From Chara braunii (taxonomy: Eukaryota; Streptophyta; Charophyceae; Charales; Characeae), in the NCBI GenBank assembly GCA_003427395.1, contig BFEA01000630.1, positions 701,853 through 741,722 of the forward strand: a DNA stretch of 39,870 nt, in the 5' to 3' direction. The notes beneath the pieces were generated by a model that was given only the letters and a program-made list of their open reading frames with translations, did not search any database and had not been told where the DNA came from. Shown here in pieces: positions 29,091-38,995 of the stretch (position 1 is its first letter; every line of letters starts with the position of its first letter). Made by a program: the position numbers and the translations under genes.

Positions 29091-29101
29091 CTCCGATACC
29101 A
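29089..29101 (-). promoter_or_regulatory. Primer-binding site, initiator Met tRNA
   Basis: On the minus strand this reads TGGTATCGGAGCC, which differs by one base (A to G at position 8) from the plant initiator-Met complement TGGTATCAGAGCC. It abuts the 5' LTR directly. This fixes the element's direction and shows that the right LTR is the 5' one. Confidence 0.85.
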
Positions 29102-29321
29102 ACCTCACGCCCTGTGCTGTCTTCCGTTCGGAGTGTTAGCTGTGCGGAAAAGAGGCCCAGAAAAACAGCAAGAAGGGGTGTGCCAAGGATTTTTGGAAAT
29201 TGAGTGTGGGGACACAGACGGAACTGAAATCCCCCGTGTTGGTCCGATGAAGCAAGTCGATTAGTTTCGCGTGTCGCGGAATGCGCGCGCGGACTTGGCG
29301 CGAAAACAGAAAGATCCAAAT

Positions 29322-29861
29322 TCAATCCAAAAAGTATTGTCGGGTTTCCCACCGAGCTACAGCCCATCGTTTAGAACGGAAAGGCTCTGGCACGCTTCGC
29401 GTGTNTCGTTTTCGTATCAGATCTCGTCGTCGTTCACTGGTCAGTTCCGAGTCCGACGTGGATGGTCTCAGCCGAGTGGCTCTTTCCTTACGCTCGTCCT
29501 CACTCCGTATTCGGTAGTGGAAGCCCTTCGCTTCGTAGCGATCGAAACGTTGGCACTCCGTGCACAGAGTGCGGGGCCAATGTGGCGCCACGGCCGTCCA
29601 CGGAATGACGATCAGCTCGTTAAATGGCAACAATATCGAGTAGGGTGGAAAGTGCGNATCGATAATGACAAATCNGGCGTCTACGAACCCAGAACAACGG
29701 TTGGCCGGAGGGAAGTAATACTGCCCGTCGATTTGTGCGAAGGCTTCTCGTACGTCCCACTCACATACACGTATCCTTTCCTCACTGTAGGGGAAAGGTC
29801 GCGTTGGGATGGGAGATACGGGAAGCTGGCGCCCAATCCAAAGGTGCTTGTTAGTCCACAT
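29322..29861 (-). CDS. LTR-encoded conserved ORF, second copy
   Basis: Identical to 18301-18840, including the same N positions, so it is not independent evidence for conservation. It is still open from MWTNKH to QYFLD. In the 5' LTR it would lie downstream of the normal start site and ahead of the primer site, that is, in the leader of the genomic RNA. Confidence 0.55.
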   Translation of the reverse strand: MWTNKHLWIGRQLPVSPIPTRPFPYSEERIRVCEWDVREAFAQIDGQYYFPPANRCSGFVDAXFVIIDXHFPPYSILLPFNELIVIPWTAVAPHWPRTLCTECQRFDRYEAKGFHYRIRSEDERKERATRLRPSTSDSELTSERRRDLIRKRXTRSVPEPFRSKRWAVARWETRQYFLD

Positions 29862-31318
29862 ATCAANCAATCATATATATATTCAGAGGCATCATTTCGA
29901 GCAAAAATCATTCATGCGACCCTCAATCTACCCTTCTTGACACATGAGGGAGCAGACACACNTCAGCTTGTTGGTTTCCGGCGCCTTGTTTCTTAAGGTC
30001 GCCTGNTGGCGTGGCTGCTGATGTCGTGCCGCATAAGGCAGATGGCATGCGCAGTGCGATCGGGACTATGGATCTAAACACTCTTGTATTCTCGAACAAA
30101 ATCNCGAGNACATTCNTCTAATCAATTCGAAAAGCTACGCATCTCTATACATGCATTCACTATGGAAGGTGCAAAAATGAGACACTCACAGGAAAAGATG
30201 AATCGCATTGCACAGTACACATGCATTCACCGTTCACAAGACAAGTAGACGAAGTCCTTGCGTAGGAGGATTACCCAGGAAACTAATGGAAGAGTTCCGG
30301 AAGAAGTTCTTTCACACAGAAACAGGAGGCCGACTCATTCCCATTTAAGAGAGGGTCAATCATTCAAACGCATCATTATTCAAAAGGAGAGAGAGAGAGA
30401 GTGAGAGAGAGAGTCGAGGGAAAGAAAGTCCAAAATGGAAGATGACAAGATCCAGGAAGAGAAAAGTTTGGCGTCACCGCCGTACACTCACGCCAAAGAT
30501 AACAATACGCAACAAAGGCGCATTCACCGTTAATTCCAATTTGGCCCCGGGCCAATCAACTCAACATCAATCCTTATACCCGCACCGACGATCCCGGCCG
30601 TCGCGTGCTAACTCCCACCACTGCGATCGTCCACCCGCTGTCGTAAACTCGACATGGTTCACCCAGATCCCACAGTCCGTCGTGGCGATCCAGCGCGCAA
30701 ATGGCCACCGCATTTTTCTTTTTGAAGAGCTTTTTCGACTACTGAGTTCTGTTTTTCTTTGTACGAAGTCAAGAAATACATGGGAATTTACGTGCGCCCT
30801 AGCGAGCGCACTAGGAATTGGGCATGGTAGTTGGGAATTCCGGGATAAGCGGAACTTCGACGTGTCCTTTTTGGGTGAGTAGATGTTCTTGGGCGCGTCG
30901 GGAAAAACTTTCGGAATTTTGCGTGAATACGAATAGGCGTAGGATTTTCTTTTCCCGCGTCGCTTTTTTGCGCGCGGCTATGGTGATTTCAATTTTGAAT
31001 TAGGATAGAAGAAAGTTGTAACTATTTCGGTGCCTTTTTTCTTTTTTTTGTTGACGGCGCCGTGCATGCAAAAGCTTCCTCCTCTCTGTCCCCCGCATCG
31101 CTCCCTCCTGCACCTCCCTTCCCTTCTCCCCCCTTTTTCTCTCTCCCCGTAACTGTTTTCCTCTCTCTCTCTCTCCCGCCTTGCTTTCGCGCGCCCATTT
31201 CCCCTTCTTGATCATCTGAATCTTGGACCCGTCTTGCGCCACCTCTCGCGCCTTTTCTCTTCTCACCCCCTACGTCTGGCATACGACGCCCGGTCAATCC
31301 CCCGATAACTCCCGCTCG

Positions 31319-31373
31319 CCAATCAGGTGCGTGGATCGATAGGACCTTCCTATCGCGCGGCGAATCTGATTGG
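31319..31373. promoter_or_regulatory. CCAAT-flanked dyad in inverted LTR block
   Basis: CCAATCAG and CTGATTGG flank an inner CGATAGGA...TCCTATCG pair. It is the reverse complement of the left-LTR dyad at 19941-19995 and lies in the inverted segment. Confidence 0.6.
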
Positions 31374-31502
31374 TTGAACCTTGAGTTCCGAGGGATCAGC
31401 ATGGCGTTCGTAGAGCACTCGTCTCAAAGTCTTGTCCTCCTTCTACTCTTACACCTCAGCTTTCCTGTCGCCTTCTCCCCCTTCTATCTCCCCTGTCGCG
31501 AC

Positions 31503-31509
31503 TATAAGA
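31503..31509 (+). promoter_or_regulatory. TATA-like box, reversed by LTR inversion
   Basis: CTATAAGACCCGC on the plus strand is the counterpart of the left-LTR TATA box but points away from gag-pol. If it is still active, it would drive transcription rightwards out of the element. Confidence 0.5.
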
Positions 31510-31582
31510 CCCGCAAGCGCGTCGATACAAGCAAAAGAAAGGGTATGAAAGATGGCACGGGGTCGGGAAGTGGTTCGTCACA

Positions 31583-33435
31583 CGTAAGAGTTGTCTTTCC
31601 ATGTTGAGGCAGTTCTGCCATCTAAAGAAATCTTTGTTGCGTAGGTTATGCTTTGCTGCTTTCACTATGATTTCTAAGAGGAGGCGGGCTCTTGGGACTA
31701 TGTTGCTTGGCACTGTGGGGATTTTCCACTGCCACTCCAGTGCACGGCGGCGGGCGGGCTGAGGGGCCCGGAGGGCCAGAGGCAGAGAAGCTGGAATATG
31801 CAGTGCTGCTGCTGGATATGGAGAAGGCCTATGACAGGGTAGGATGGGCACAGCGCTACCGGAAGCGCTGCGCCCGACCCTGAACCGGTTCCCCTCGTCG
31901 GTTTCACACAGGCGATCGGAAATGGCGGGCGGCGGCGCGGTGGGGCGACGCACTGGCGATGGCGCGGTCGGGAACCTGGCGCGGTGGAGCTGGCGCTTTC
32001 ACACGGTGCATTTTCACGATGCGGTTTCGCTGTTGAGGTGGGCGACGAGTGGTGCGCGTTGGCGATGAGGGGCGATGAAGCAGGGCGGGCACGTTCCGAT
32101 AAGGTGTGTTCACACGGACGCCGGGTACTGCGTGGCGGGTGAGCTCGGACGATTGTAGGAGGAGACGGTGGTGTGGAGGGAGAGTTTGTGTTCCAACATC
32201 AGCCTAACCAGGAACAGCAGCAACATCTATTGTCTTCGTCCGAGGAGTTGAGCGGCTCCAGTGGCGGTATGGACAGTGTCTTTATCGGGCTCGAACTATG
32301 TACTTCTCAATCGACTGTCATTTTTTGCCCCCTGGTCTCTTCTTCCCGGTGATGAGATGGAGGCGCCTTACGCGACTGTTGGACAGCTTCCTTGGAGGTC
32401 CAGGCTTCTTGTGGACCCTTGTCGGCGGGCTCGACAAGGTTGTTTCACACCATTCCATGGCTTGTCATGAGATGGGGGTGGCCTGGTAAAACTTTCGTGT
32501 CGCTAGCCGAGAATATCAAGGGCGCTTTGTGTGTCGTAAGTGCTAGCAGATGACGGGCGAAGGAAGGTAGATTTCCTTCTTTTCCAAAGGCGGACAGGGG
32601 TCGGGTTGGGGCTGAAAAAACTGTAAGGAAGGCGACTGGGGGGGGGTTGTTGTGCAGAACGGCTGCGGGAGAAGATCTTCCAATAGGTACAGCTTCATTC
32701 AAGTTAACCTTGTTTCATCAGTAAAGTACGGCCGACGGTACGGTTTCAGAGCATGTATATCCTTCATCTTACTGCTGCATCATGTGGCGGGAAGGGTAGG
32801 TTGGCCGTTTTTGGCGTATTCTCTATTTCTTGAATCGTTGTTTTATCATATTCTGAAATTTGTCTGGTTTTTGTGCGAAATAATTCTACATAATTTTTTG
32901 TTTTTATAAACCTTGATATTGCTTGAAGTGATCCTCCGTATTTTTCGGTGGAATCTTTATTCGTTTCTATTCATTGGCGGGTAGGCTTCTTGTCATATAG
33001 CTGTTATCTTCAATAAGCATCTTTTATCACGATCACAACCACGATCAGAATCACTTTCTGGATTTTTGATATTCATTAGTCCAAGTTGGACATCCTTGAT
33101 GACTTCTTGATCTTATCTCTAAAATTTCATATCCCATAAGACCACAGATGATCTCCTCATTTGGTTTCAATTCCTATTCCTAAAATCTATGCTCTCGGTC
33201 ATTCTTCATTTGGAATAATTCTAATTCTAAATTCTTGATATGTCGTTCCTTTTAATTCTTAAATTCTAAAACATGTTTCAGATAGAATTTCTGAGATTCG
33301 TTTTTGATTACCATTCATCAAAATTGGGCTTCTGCAGGAATAGTCTGTTCTAAAAATTAGGGGGGAGAAGCTGGGATTCGGGATGGAAGGCATAAAGGGG
33401 TTCTCAACAGAGGAGGGTCGTCGGTCAGGGTAAGT
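31583..33435. other. Unassigned sequence right of gypsy element
   Basis: A minus-strand stretch at about 31590-31740 reads like protein (ARLLLEIIVKAAKHNL, DFFRWQNCLNMERQL) and may be LINE-derived. 31860-32110 is GC-rich with repeated GGCGATGGCGCGGT-like phrases. 32850-33360 is AT-rich with nothing recognised. No complete gene is seen. Confidence 0.4.
31785..31847 (+). pseudogene. LINE RT motif A fragment
   Basis: Reads EKLEYAVLLLDMEKAYDRVGW on the plus strand, matching LLIDLEKAYDRVNW of the LINE RT at about 13450 but from a different family member. Nothing RT-like continues on either side, so only about 21 codons survive. Confidence 0.7.
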
Positions 33436-33441
33436 GGGTTA

Positions 33442-34880
33442 GAAGGACGATGCTGGGACGACTCAGGCCGGTGCTGGAGCTTGTGCTCTGTGACCCGGGG
33501 GGGAGCTTGAGGCCTGCGAAGTTATGTTGAGCGCATAACCAGACCGTCCAACGAGGTTGGCGCCGGGGTATTGTCCCTGTAACATGTAGGACCTTGCCGC
33601 CACAGGAACTGTCGAGGGAGGAAGGCACTTTTTGACCGTCAGAACGAGTTTGGTCGGTACAAGGGAGGGTTGTGGTGCCCTGTTACCCTAGCAGAAGGGG
33701 GTACGAGATCAAGTGAGTTATGGTACGAAGACTGAAAGCCTGGACTGACACTTCGTCTGTTGAGGGGGGATTTTAGAATAGTAGGTAGGTTTAGTTTCGC
33801 TCCTCTCGTGCTCATGAAGTTCATGGCAAAAATCTTAATAAGAGTAGGTTGTTCGGTGGTCCTGGATGGTCTTCAGGATTTTGAAATTCCTACTAACTCA
33901 TCCTGAGGTGTTTTCGATATTGTTATACTCAGTGATCTGCGGTTGTCCGATGCCAGAACGAAGCTGGCCGGTGCTGAGGAGTTGCCCTGTAACCTGCAAC
34001 GCGGGAGTATGAGGCCTGGTAGAGAGATCTGGGGATGCTTTGGGTTGGGCATTCCATGGGACATCCAAGGGTTGCTGCCGTGATGACGCTGGTCGGAGCT
34101 GGGGTGAGTCGTGTTGCCCTGTAACCTGCTAGAGGTGGGGGTGGGAGACCTGGAAGAGCTCGGCAGGGAGTAAGACAATTTTGGAGGACTTCGGAAGGGT
34201 TTGTGAGGACTTTCAACGTTTCTTTGGAACATTTGCAAGACCCCTGCAGCCTATTTTCATGTTCCTTTACTGTAATATGTTCTTACGCATCTTAAAAGAG
34301 AATAAGGGGGTGGGAGAAGGAAATGGTGGGATATCACGCGTCCTACTAGTAGTGAGGGGGCTAGCTAGTAGGATGGGAGTATGGCACAGCAGCGGCAGAG
34401 ATGGTGACTTTGCTGCAGTTAGTCTTGCCGAAGTGAGGTGAAGATGTCTGACGGGGGTTTCTCTGACTCGATTTCTGAATTTTTGTTGTAGTCGAAAAAA
34501 TTCCTTAATCTAACCCTAATTTCTTCGCCAGTTTCGAGATGTTTCTGGATACTTTTGGTAGTCTTGAGAATTCTTTAGGACCCTGGGTAATCCTTGCAAA
34601 ACAGGCTAGGTTTCCTTGATGTTGTTTACTTATGGATCTGTTGGTTTTCGATGTCAGAACGACGCTGGCCGGTGCTGGGAAATTACCTTGTAACCTGTTA
34701 ATAGCAGAAGCGTGAGGCCTGGAAGAGAGATCTGGGGATGCTTTGGGCCGGGCATTCCAAGGAAAACCAAGGGTTGCTGTCAGGACGACGCTGGCCGGAG
34801 CAGGGGCGAGTCGTGTAGCACTGTAACCTAGCAGGGTGGGGGTATGAGGCCTGGGAAAGCTCGACAGGGAAGAAGACAGT
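33442..34880. repeat. Degenerate repeat field, six or more copies
   Basis: A unit of about 70-80 bp built on CAGAACGACGCTGGCCGG, then TGCCCTGTAACCT, then GGGGGTATGAGGCCTGG recurs near 33442, 33636, 33950, 34076, 34652 and 34778. A weaker one lies at 33548. Copies 3-4 and 5-6 are arranged as two larger units of roughly 280 bp about 700 bp apart, each including GAGAGATCTGGGGATGCTTT. There is no coding signal. Confidence 0.7.
34440..34630. other. Spacer between larger repeat units
   Basis: T-rich unique sequence between the two 280-bp repeat units. No gene or structural signal is seen. Confidence 0.4.
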
Positions 34881-35039
34881 ATTAGAGAATTTTAGAGTGT
34901 TTTTCGAGGGGGGGTTCCAGGGGTTCTGAGCATTTGAAGGACTTCCACTAATTGCTGTTTGAGTTGGCAAAAAAAGAATGTCTAAACATCAGACTTTTCT
35001 AGTAGTTTTTGCCTCACTTTCATGAAATTTTCTGACAAC

Positions 35040-35180
35040 TTTTCGTATGGGACGCTGGGCCCGGTTCCCAGTTTGTGCCACATTGAGAGGATATGGTTGT
35101 ATCTATGGGACGCTGGACCCGTTTTCCAGCAGGTGTTGCTCCCCACCAATAGATGAAGCTTTCTTTGTAAAAAAAAAAAA
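35040..35180 (+). repeat. SINE-like copy with two hairpin motifs
   Basis: Two related segments follow each other. GGGACGCTGGGCCCGGTTCC with its stem CTGGG/CCCAG (35055-35071) is followed 58 bp later by GGGACGCTGGACCCGTTTTC with stem CTGGA/TCCAG (35113-35129). Then come CAGGTGTTGCTCCCCACC, AATAGATGAAGC and an A-run (35169-35180). The 3' part equals the LINE 3' tail. Confidence 0.65.
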
Positions 35181-35656
35181 GATACACTCACCTGCTTGCT
35201 TAAACCATCAGTGCTTGGCCCAACTATCAAGCCCGAGCCTCGGCCCACCGGTATATCGCCCATTGCCCAGGCTCGAACTATCAAGCCCTACCTTCCCAAA
35301 ACCTGCTGGAAAAAAAAAAGGGAAAAAAAAAAAAAAAAAGACACTGCAAAGAACGACAAGAAAAAACACAACAAGATTTACTCTAAAAAAAACATGAAAA
35401 AGAAGGGAAAAAACAGTTACCACATGCTCAACATGCACAAAACAAAATAATAACGTTGGTCTGTTACCTAGGGGTACACCAAATTCTACTTTGTCATAAA
35501 CACCGTAGGGTGCTGCTTTTCGCGAATCCCAAGAAACCCCTGAACCTCTTCATTGCCATTGTACCACGTTTGTAGCCCAACCCATACGGGTCATGCGAAC
35601 TTGACGATATCCTTTTTTGGATTTTCTAGCGAAAGATTCTCTCGTTTTCGTTTTCG

Positions 35657-35714
<58 letters not shown>

Positions 35715-36117
35715 AAGAGGTCGCAAATTCACTGCGGACCTCTGTGCAGGTCGCCGCCTACCTCTGTCTCTCTTTCTCTCGCGCACGGGCGCGCGCACAT
35801 TTCCATTGTTTATTCTGAAACGGGAATCAACCTTCGCACGTCATTATCATCGTCTAGTAAAAAATGAGAATGAATCTTCCCGCGAAAACGAAAAGATTCA
35901 TTACTGTTTTCGTTTTTTGAAACGCTCGCGTGCGACAGAGAGAGACTGAGAGAATGACTCTCTCTTTCGCTCACCTGCGCACATTTCGAAAAACAAAAAC
36001 TAAAATGAATCTACATTCATTCCAGCTTCTGAACTCTCTCTCTCTCTCTATTTATCTATCTCTCTCTCTCTCTACCTCCCACGAGACTTTGTTTTGCACC
36101 TTTTTTTTTTTTTTNCC
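35181..36117. repeat. A-rich and GA/CT microsatellite region
   Basis: A-runs lie at 35309-35339. A (GA)n tract occupies 35662-35714 and (CT)n tracts 36034-36073, so the two could pair as a long hairpin about 320 bp apart. TTTTCGAAAA-type short palindromes and repeated AAAACGAAAA phrases lie between. A T-run with one N ends the stretch at about 36098-36115. No gene is seen. Confidence 0.6.
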
Positions 36118-36246
36118 CAGGTTGTTGTAGAGGTTGGATTACAGACATATGAGAGTCACCTTCCGCACTCGGCCATGTGGTAGAGGCCCCCTAATCCTAT
36201 AGGACTCCCTCCCAACCTACCTCTTTCGTAATGGATTGAATTGGAG
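36118..36246. other. Unassigned sequence left of second adapter
   Basis: About 130 bp with no recognised feature, ending directly at the adapter. Its true right-hand neighbour is unknown. Confidence 0.4.
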
Positions 36247-36284
36247 CTGTCTCTTATACACATCTAGATGTGTATAAGAGACAG
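36247..36284. other. Second Nextera/Tn5 mate-pair junction adapter (artefact)
   Basis: The same 38-bp palindrome as at 1392-1429: CTGTCTCTTATACACATCT followed by its reverse complement. It cuts into a SINE-like repeat, whose upstream half is missing. The adjacency of 36246 and 36285 is artificial. Confidence 0.97.
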
Positions 36285-36313
36285 GTGTTGCTCCCCACCA
36301 ATAGATGAAGCTT

Positions 36314-36345
<32 letters not shown>
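36285..36345 (+). repeat. SINE-like 3' end, truncated by adapter
   Basis: GTGTTGCTCCCCACCAATAG then ATGAAGC, a T-run and 25 A (36321-36345). It is identical in its core to 35131-35160. The hairpin that should precede it is replaced by adapter sequence. Confidence 0.7.
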
Positions 36346-36689
36346 GGATCAATAACCAGGTCCACGATCGGAGTGGTGGGTTGGAAGGCACGACGATTCT
36401 CACGTTCCCCATGGGCTCGTGTGTGGAAGACATGTATTTTATCAATCTATTTGAAGGGATTATGGTTTCTGGATAATCTGTTATCCCTCCCCACCATGTA
36501 GATTTCGATCAGTACATCGTCAAACCTCTCCAGTGTAGTGTGTCGTACACGTACACCATACGAGGGTTTCCTGGACGGACGTTCGGACGGATGTAGGGCC
36601 GTATGGGACTGCCAGTCCAAAGCCCGTAGTAAGAAGAGGTTCGTCGCGCCGCGATCTAAGGAAAAAAGGTGCACGCGGGGCTCATGGCG
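36346..36689. other. Unassigned sequence before third LTR
   Basis: A minus-strand frame of 75 codons (36447-36674) looks weakly protein-like (RFDDVLIEIYMVGRDNRL) but matches nothing known. This stretch may be the end of the diverged LTR, or internal sequence of its parent element. Confidence 0.35.
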
Positions 36690-36698
36690 ATGGGGAAT

Positions 36699-37231
36699 TC
36701 AATCCAAAAAGTAACACTGTACTTCCCAACAAGTCGTTGCCCTTCGTTTCGAATGAAAGGGGGAGGGTACGCATGCAGTATCCCGTTTTCGGGTGAGGTC
36801 CCGTCGGCGCTCACCACACAACTCCGAATCCGACGTGGAGGGTCTTAATTGAGTGCCTCTCTCCTTATGCTCGTCCTCGCCAAGTGTGCGGTAGTGGAAG
36901 GCCTTGGATCGGTAACGCTTTAGCGACAACAATCGCTGCACAGGGTGTTAGGCCGATGAGGCGCCACTACCGACCACGGGATGACGATCAACTCGTTGTA
37001 TGGCAATAACGACGAATAGGGCGGGAAGTGTGTATCGACAATGACGAACCCCACACCAACAAATCTGGAGCACCAGGTCTCAGGCGGAAAGTAATAACGT
37101 CCGCCGATCTTGGCGATGACTTCTCGTACGTCCCACTCGCATACACGTGTCCTTTCCTTGTTGTACAGGAAGGGGCGCTGCGGGGGCACGGGAAGTCGGC
37201 GCCCAGTCGGGTTGGGGCTGTCAGTCCACAT
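36699..37231 (-). pseudogene. LTR-encoded ORF, diverged copy with one frameshift
   Basis: It starts at the aligned ATG (MWTDSPN, 37231). Conserved blocks are RVCEWDVRE, RYYFPP, FVIVDTHFPPYS, NELIVIPW and TLCSDC. After a frameshift near 36930 it continues with AFHYR, GEDEHKER, LRPSTSDSEL, ERRRDLTRKR and the terminal CYFLD before the stop at 36699. Apart from the single frameshift it is colinear with the 179-codon ORF of the other LTRs. Confidence 0.65.
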
Positions 37232-37885
37232 GGCAACAGGAGCAAACCGCACGATCCTTCCTATCATGCATCATTCATTCGACATATCACTCAATCCAAT
37301 CCCACGCTCGACCGATCAATCAATCAACATCCCTGCATGCTTACTCAGGTTCTCAGACACGATCCACTCCATGCATATATCAAGTGAGAGGAGAGAAATC
37401 AGCATAACCCATCCATTATAGTAGAAACGTAGCAGAAGGAAGGTGTGAGGGGGAAGGAGTGTAGATTAGAGGAGAGAAGAAATCAGAAGATAATTACACA
37501 ATAGAAATTCCGGCTTAAATGTCCCGTGAATAGAACTCACGCTCGAAGACTAGACTTGAAGCAAACAGAGACGCATCCGTCATAAAATTCTATTGCGGCC
37601 CCAGGCCATACATCCACTCAACTTTCGACTCGAACCTCATACCGGCACTGACGATCCCGGTCGTCACGTGCTACTCCCACCATAGCGATCGCCACCCCGC
37701 CGACTTAGTCTCTGCACGGTCTTGCCCGGATCCCACAGTCCGTTGGGTGATCCAACGCGCAACCGGTAAGACTACTGTCAACTCGTCATGACTTTTCGAC
37801 TCGCACATCACATGTACCACCTAGCCACTGCTTCCCGGAAGTTGGCTGGTGAGCTGAGAAAGAGATTTTCGGGAGCGCTTGCGGA

Positions 37886-37892
37886 ATTTATA
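37886..37892 (-). promoter_or_regulatory. TATA box of diverged LTR
   Basis: On the minus strand this reads CTATAAATTCCGC, aligned with CTATAAAACCCGC in the left LTR. Confidence 0.55.
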
Positions 37893-38009
37893 GTTGCGGA
37901 AAAGGAGGTAGATGCTAAGAGGGGTTAGGACTGACGTAGAGAGGGGTAGGGGAAGGTTCGGGGATAATCGCCTGATGGAAGCCATGTCGATCCTTCAGAT
38001 CCCATTCGT

Positions 38010-38069
38010 AGCCAATCAGAATCGTCGTGTAATAAGAATTTCCTTCTTACACGGCGCGTCTCCTTGGCT
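38010..38069. promoter_or_regulatory. Dyad in diverged LTR with changed arm sequence
   Basis: Outer arms are AGCCAA (38010-38015) and TTGGCT (38064-38069). Inner arms are GTGTAA...GAA (38027-38038) and TTCTTACAC (38044-38052), with a small bulge. Both arm sequences differ from the left LTR, yet the pairing and the CCAAT/ATTGG-like edges remain. Confidence 0.55.
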
Positions 38070-38772
38070 AGGAGGGAGGAAATTGACAGGGTATTCCGGC
38101 GCAAGGATTAGGCCGGGAAGAAGAAGAGCGCGAGACACAACCAAGATTCAGACGATCAAGAAAGAGAAAAGGCACGTGAGGCAGAGCAGAGATGGAAAAA
38201 AGGTTACCAAGAGAGAAGGAGCACGGATGTGAAGAGGAAGGTGTCGAAGGTAGTGAGGGAAGCGGGGAGGGGGGGGGGAGATCGCATGCATGGCGCTGTC
38301 GCGAGAGCAAAAAGGGCACCGAAACAGTTACAACTAATTCAAAATTGAAAAACACCATATCCACGCGTAGAGTGATCGCGGGAAAAAGAAAATCCTGTCT
38401 ATTCAGATTCACACAAAATTCTCAGAGTTTTCCGAAACGAAGTCGTGAATGTTCATGCAGACGAAGAAAAAGGACACGTCGGGTCCCGCTCATTCCGGAC
38501 TTCCTAACCGTCGAGCCAAATTCCCAGCGCGCTCGCTAAGGCGCGCGTATTTCCCATGTATTTCCCAAATTGCAAAAGATGGAATTCCAAAAAGCGGCCC
38601 AAAATGATGAAGGTCCTGAGAAGGAAGGACCTCTCCGATAACGAACAATGCACATTAATTCATGAAAATACAAAAAGGGGCCTCTTCGACCTGTTTGTAA
38701 GACAAAAATCATTCAAAAAAGAGAGGGGGGGGGGTTGGAAGATGGCGCAGGTCCGGAAGCTGCCGCGTCACA

Positions 38773-38995
38773 CTCATGCAATCTTCCACAAGGCGAATTC
38801 AGAGAGTCTACCCAGCAGGAGTACCTAAGCAAGGTAAGTCAGCACCCACGGACACATCCTACCATCCTTCCCCTAACTTACCCAAGGCTAGGCGGAACTC
38901 AGACTAGCCGGAGAGACTTATGTCCCTACCGTCCTTCCCCAAACTTACCCAAGGCTAGGCGGAACTCAGACTAGCCGGAGAGACTCATGTCCCTA
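38773..38995. repeat. Spacer between inverted LTRs with 67-bp tandem repeat
   Basis: Two units of 67 bp lie at 38860-38926 and 38927-38993, each holding AACTTACCCAAGGCTAGGCG and CTAGCCGGAGAGACT, with a few differences. The second unit ends two bases before the next LTR's TGTGACG start. There is no coding signal. Confidence 0.8.

Larger units (their letters stand above)
18080..31582 (-). mobile_element. Ty3/gypsy LTR retrotransposon, about 13.5 kb
   Basis: Direct terminal repeats lie at 18080-20713 and 29101-31582. The minus-strand order is LTR, primer site, gag, protease, RT-RNase H, PHD finger, integrase, three further ORFs, LTR. The order RT-RH before integrase and the RT sequence identify Ty3/gypsy. 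The LTRs are unusually long and carry their own ORF. No polypurine tract was found beside the left LTR, and no target duplication is obvious at the outer ends. A 177-N gap lies inside. The copy is damaged by in-frame stops, a changed integrase catalytic residue and an inversion in the 5' LTR. Confidence 0.85.
29101..31582 (-). repeat. Gypsy 5' LTR (right copy) with internal inversion
   Basis: 29101-30697 follows the left LTR colinearly. From about 30706 to 31521 it instead matches the reverse complement of left-LTR bases about 19790-20607. From about 31527 to 31582 it is colinear again (ACAAGCAAAAGAAAGGGTA and on). About 110 bp and 45 bp of left-LTR sequence are missing at the two breakpoints. 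The flipped block contains the TATA box and the CCAAT dyad. Confidence 0.85.
36690..38772 (-). repeat. Diverged gypsy LTR, third copy
   Basis: Colinear with the left LTR at reduced identity: the LTR ORF (36699-37231), then the GCCCCAGGCCA and CCACTGCTTCCCGGAAGTTGG blocks (near 37600 and 37825), TATA (37886-37892), CCAAT dyad (38010-38069) and the terminal CGTCACA (38772). On the minus strand it starts TGTGACGCGGC. The ORF-side end is not well defined. It is either a solo LTR or one end of an element whose interior is not in the window. Confidence 0.75.

Noticed and set aside
33442-34880. CRISPR array or regular satellite
   Set aside because: Spacing is irregular, units are degenerate, and the context is a eukaryotic nuclear genome.
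36268-36501. Second CIRDR-type frame with a poly-lysine run
   Set aside because: Adapter plus the poly(A) tail of a SINE-like copy. It is not a gene.
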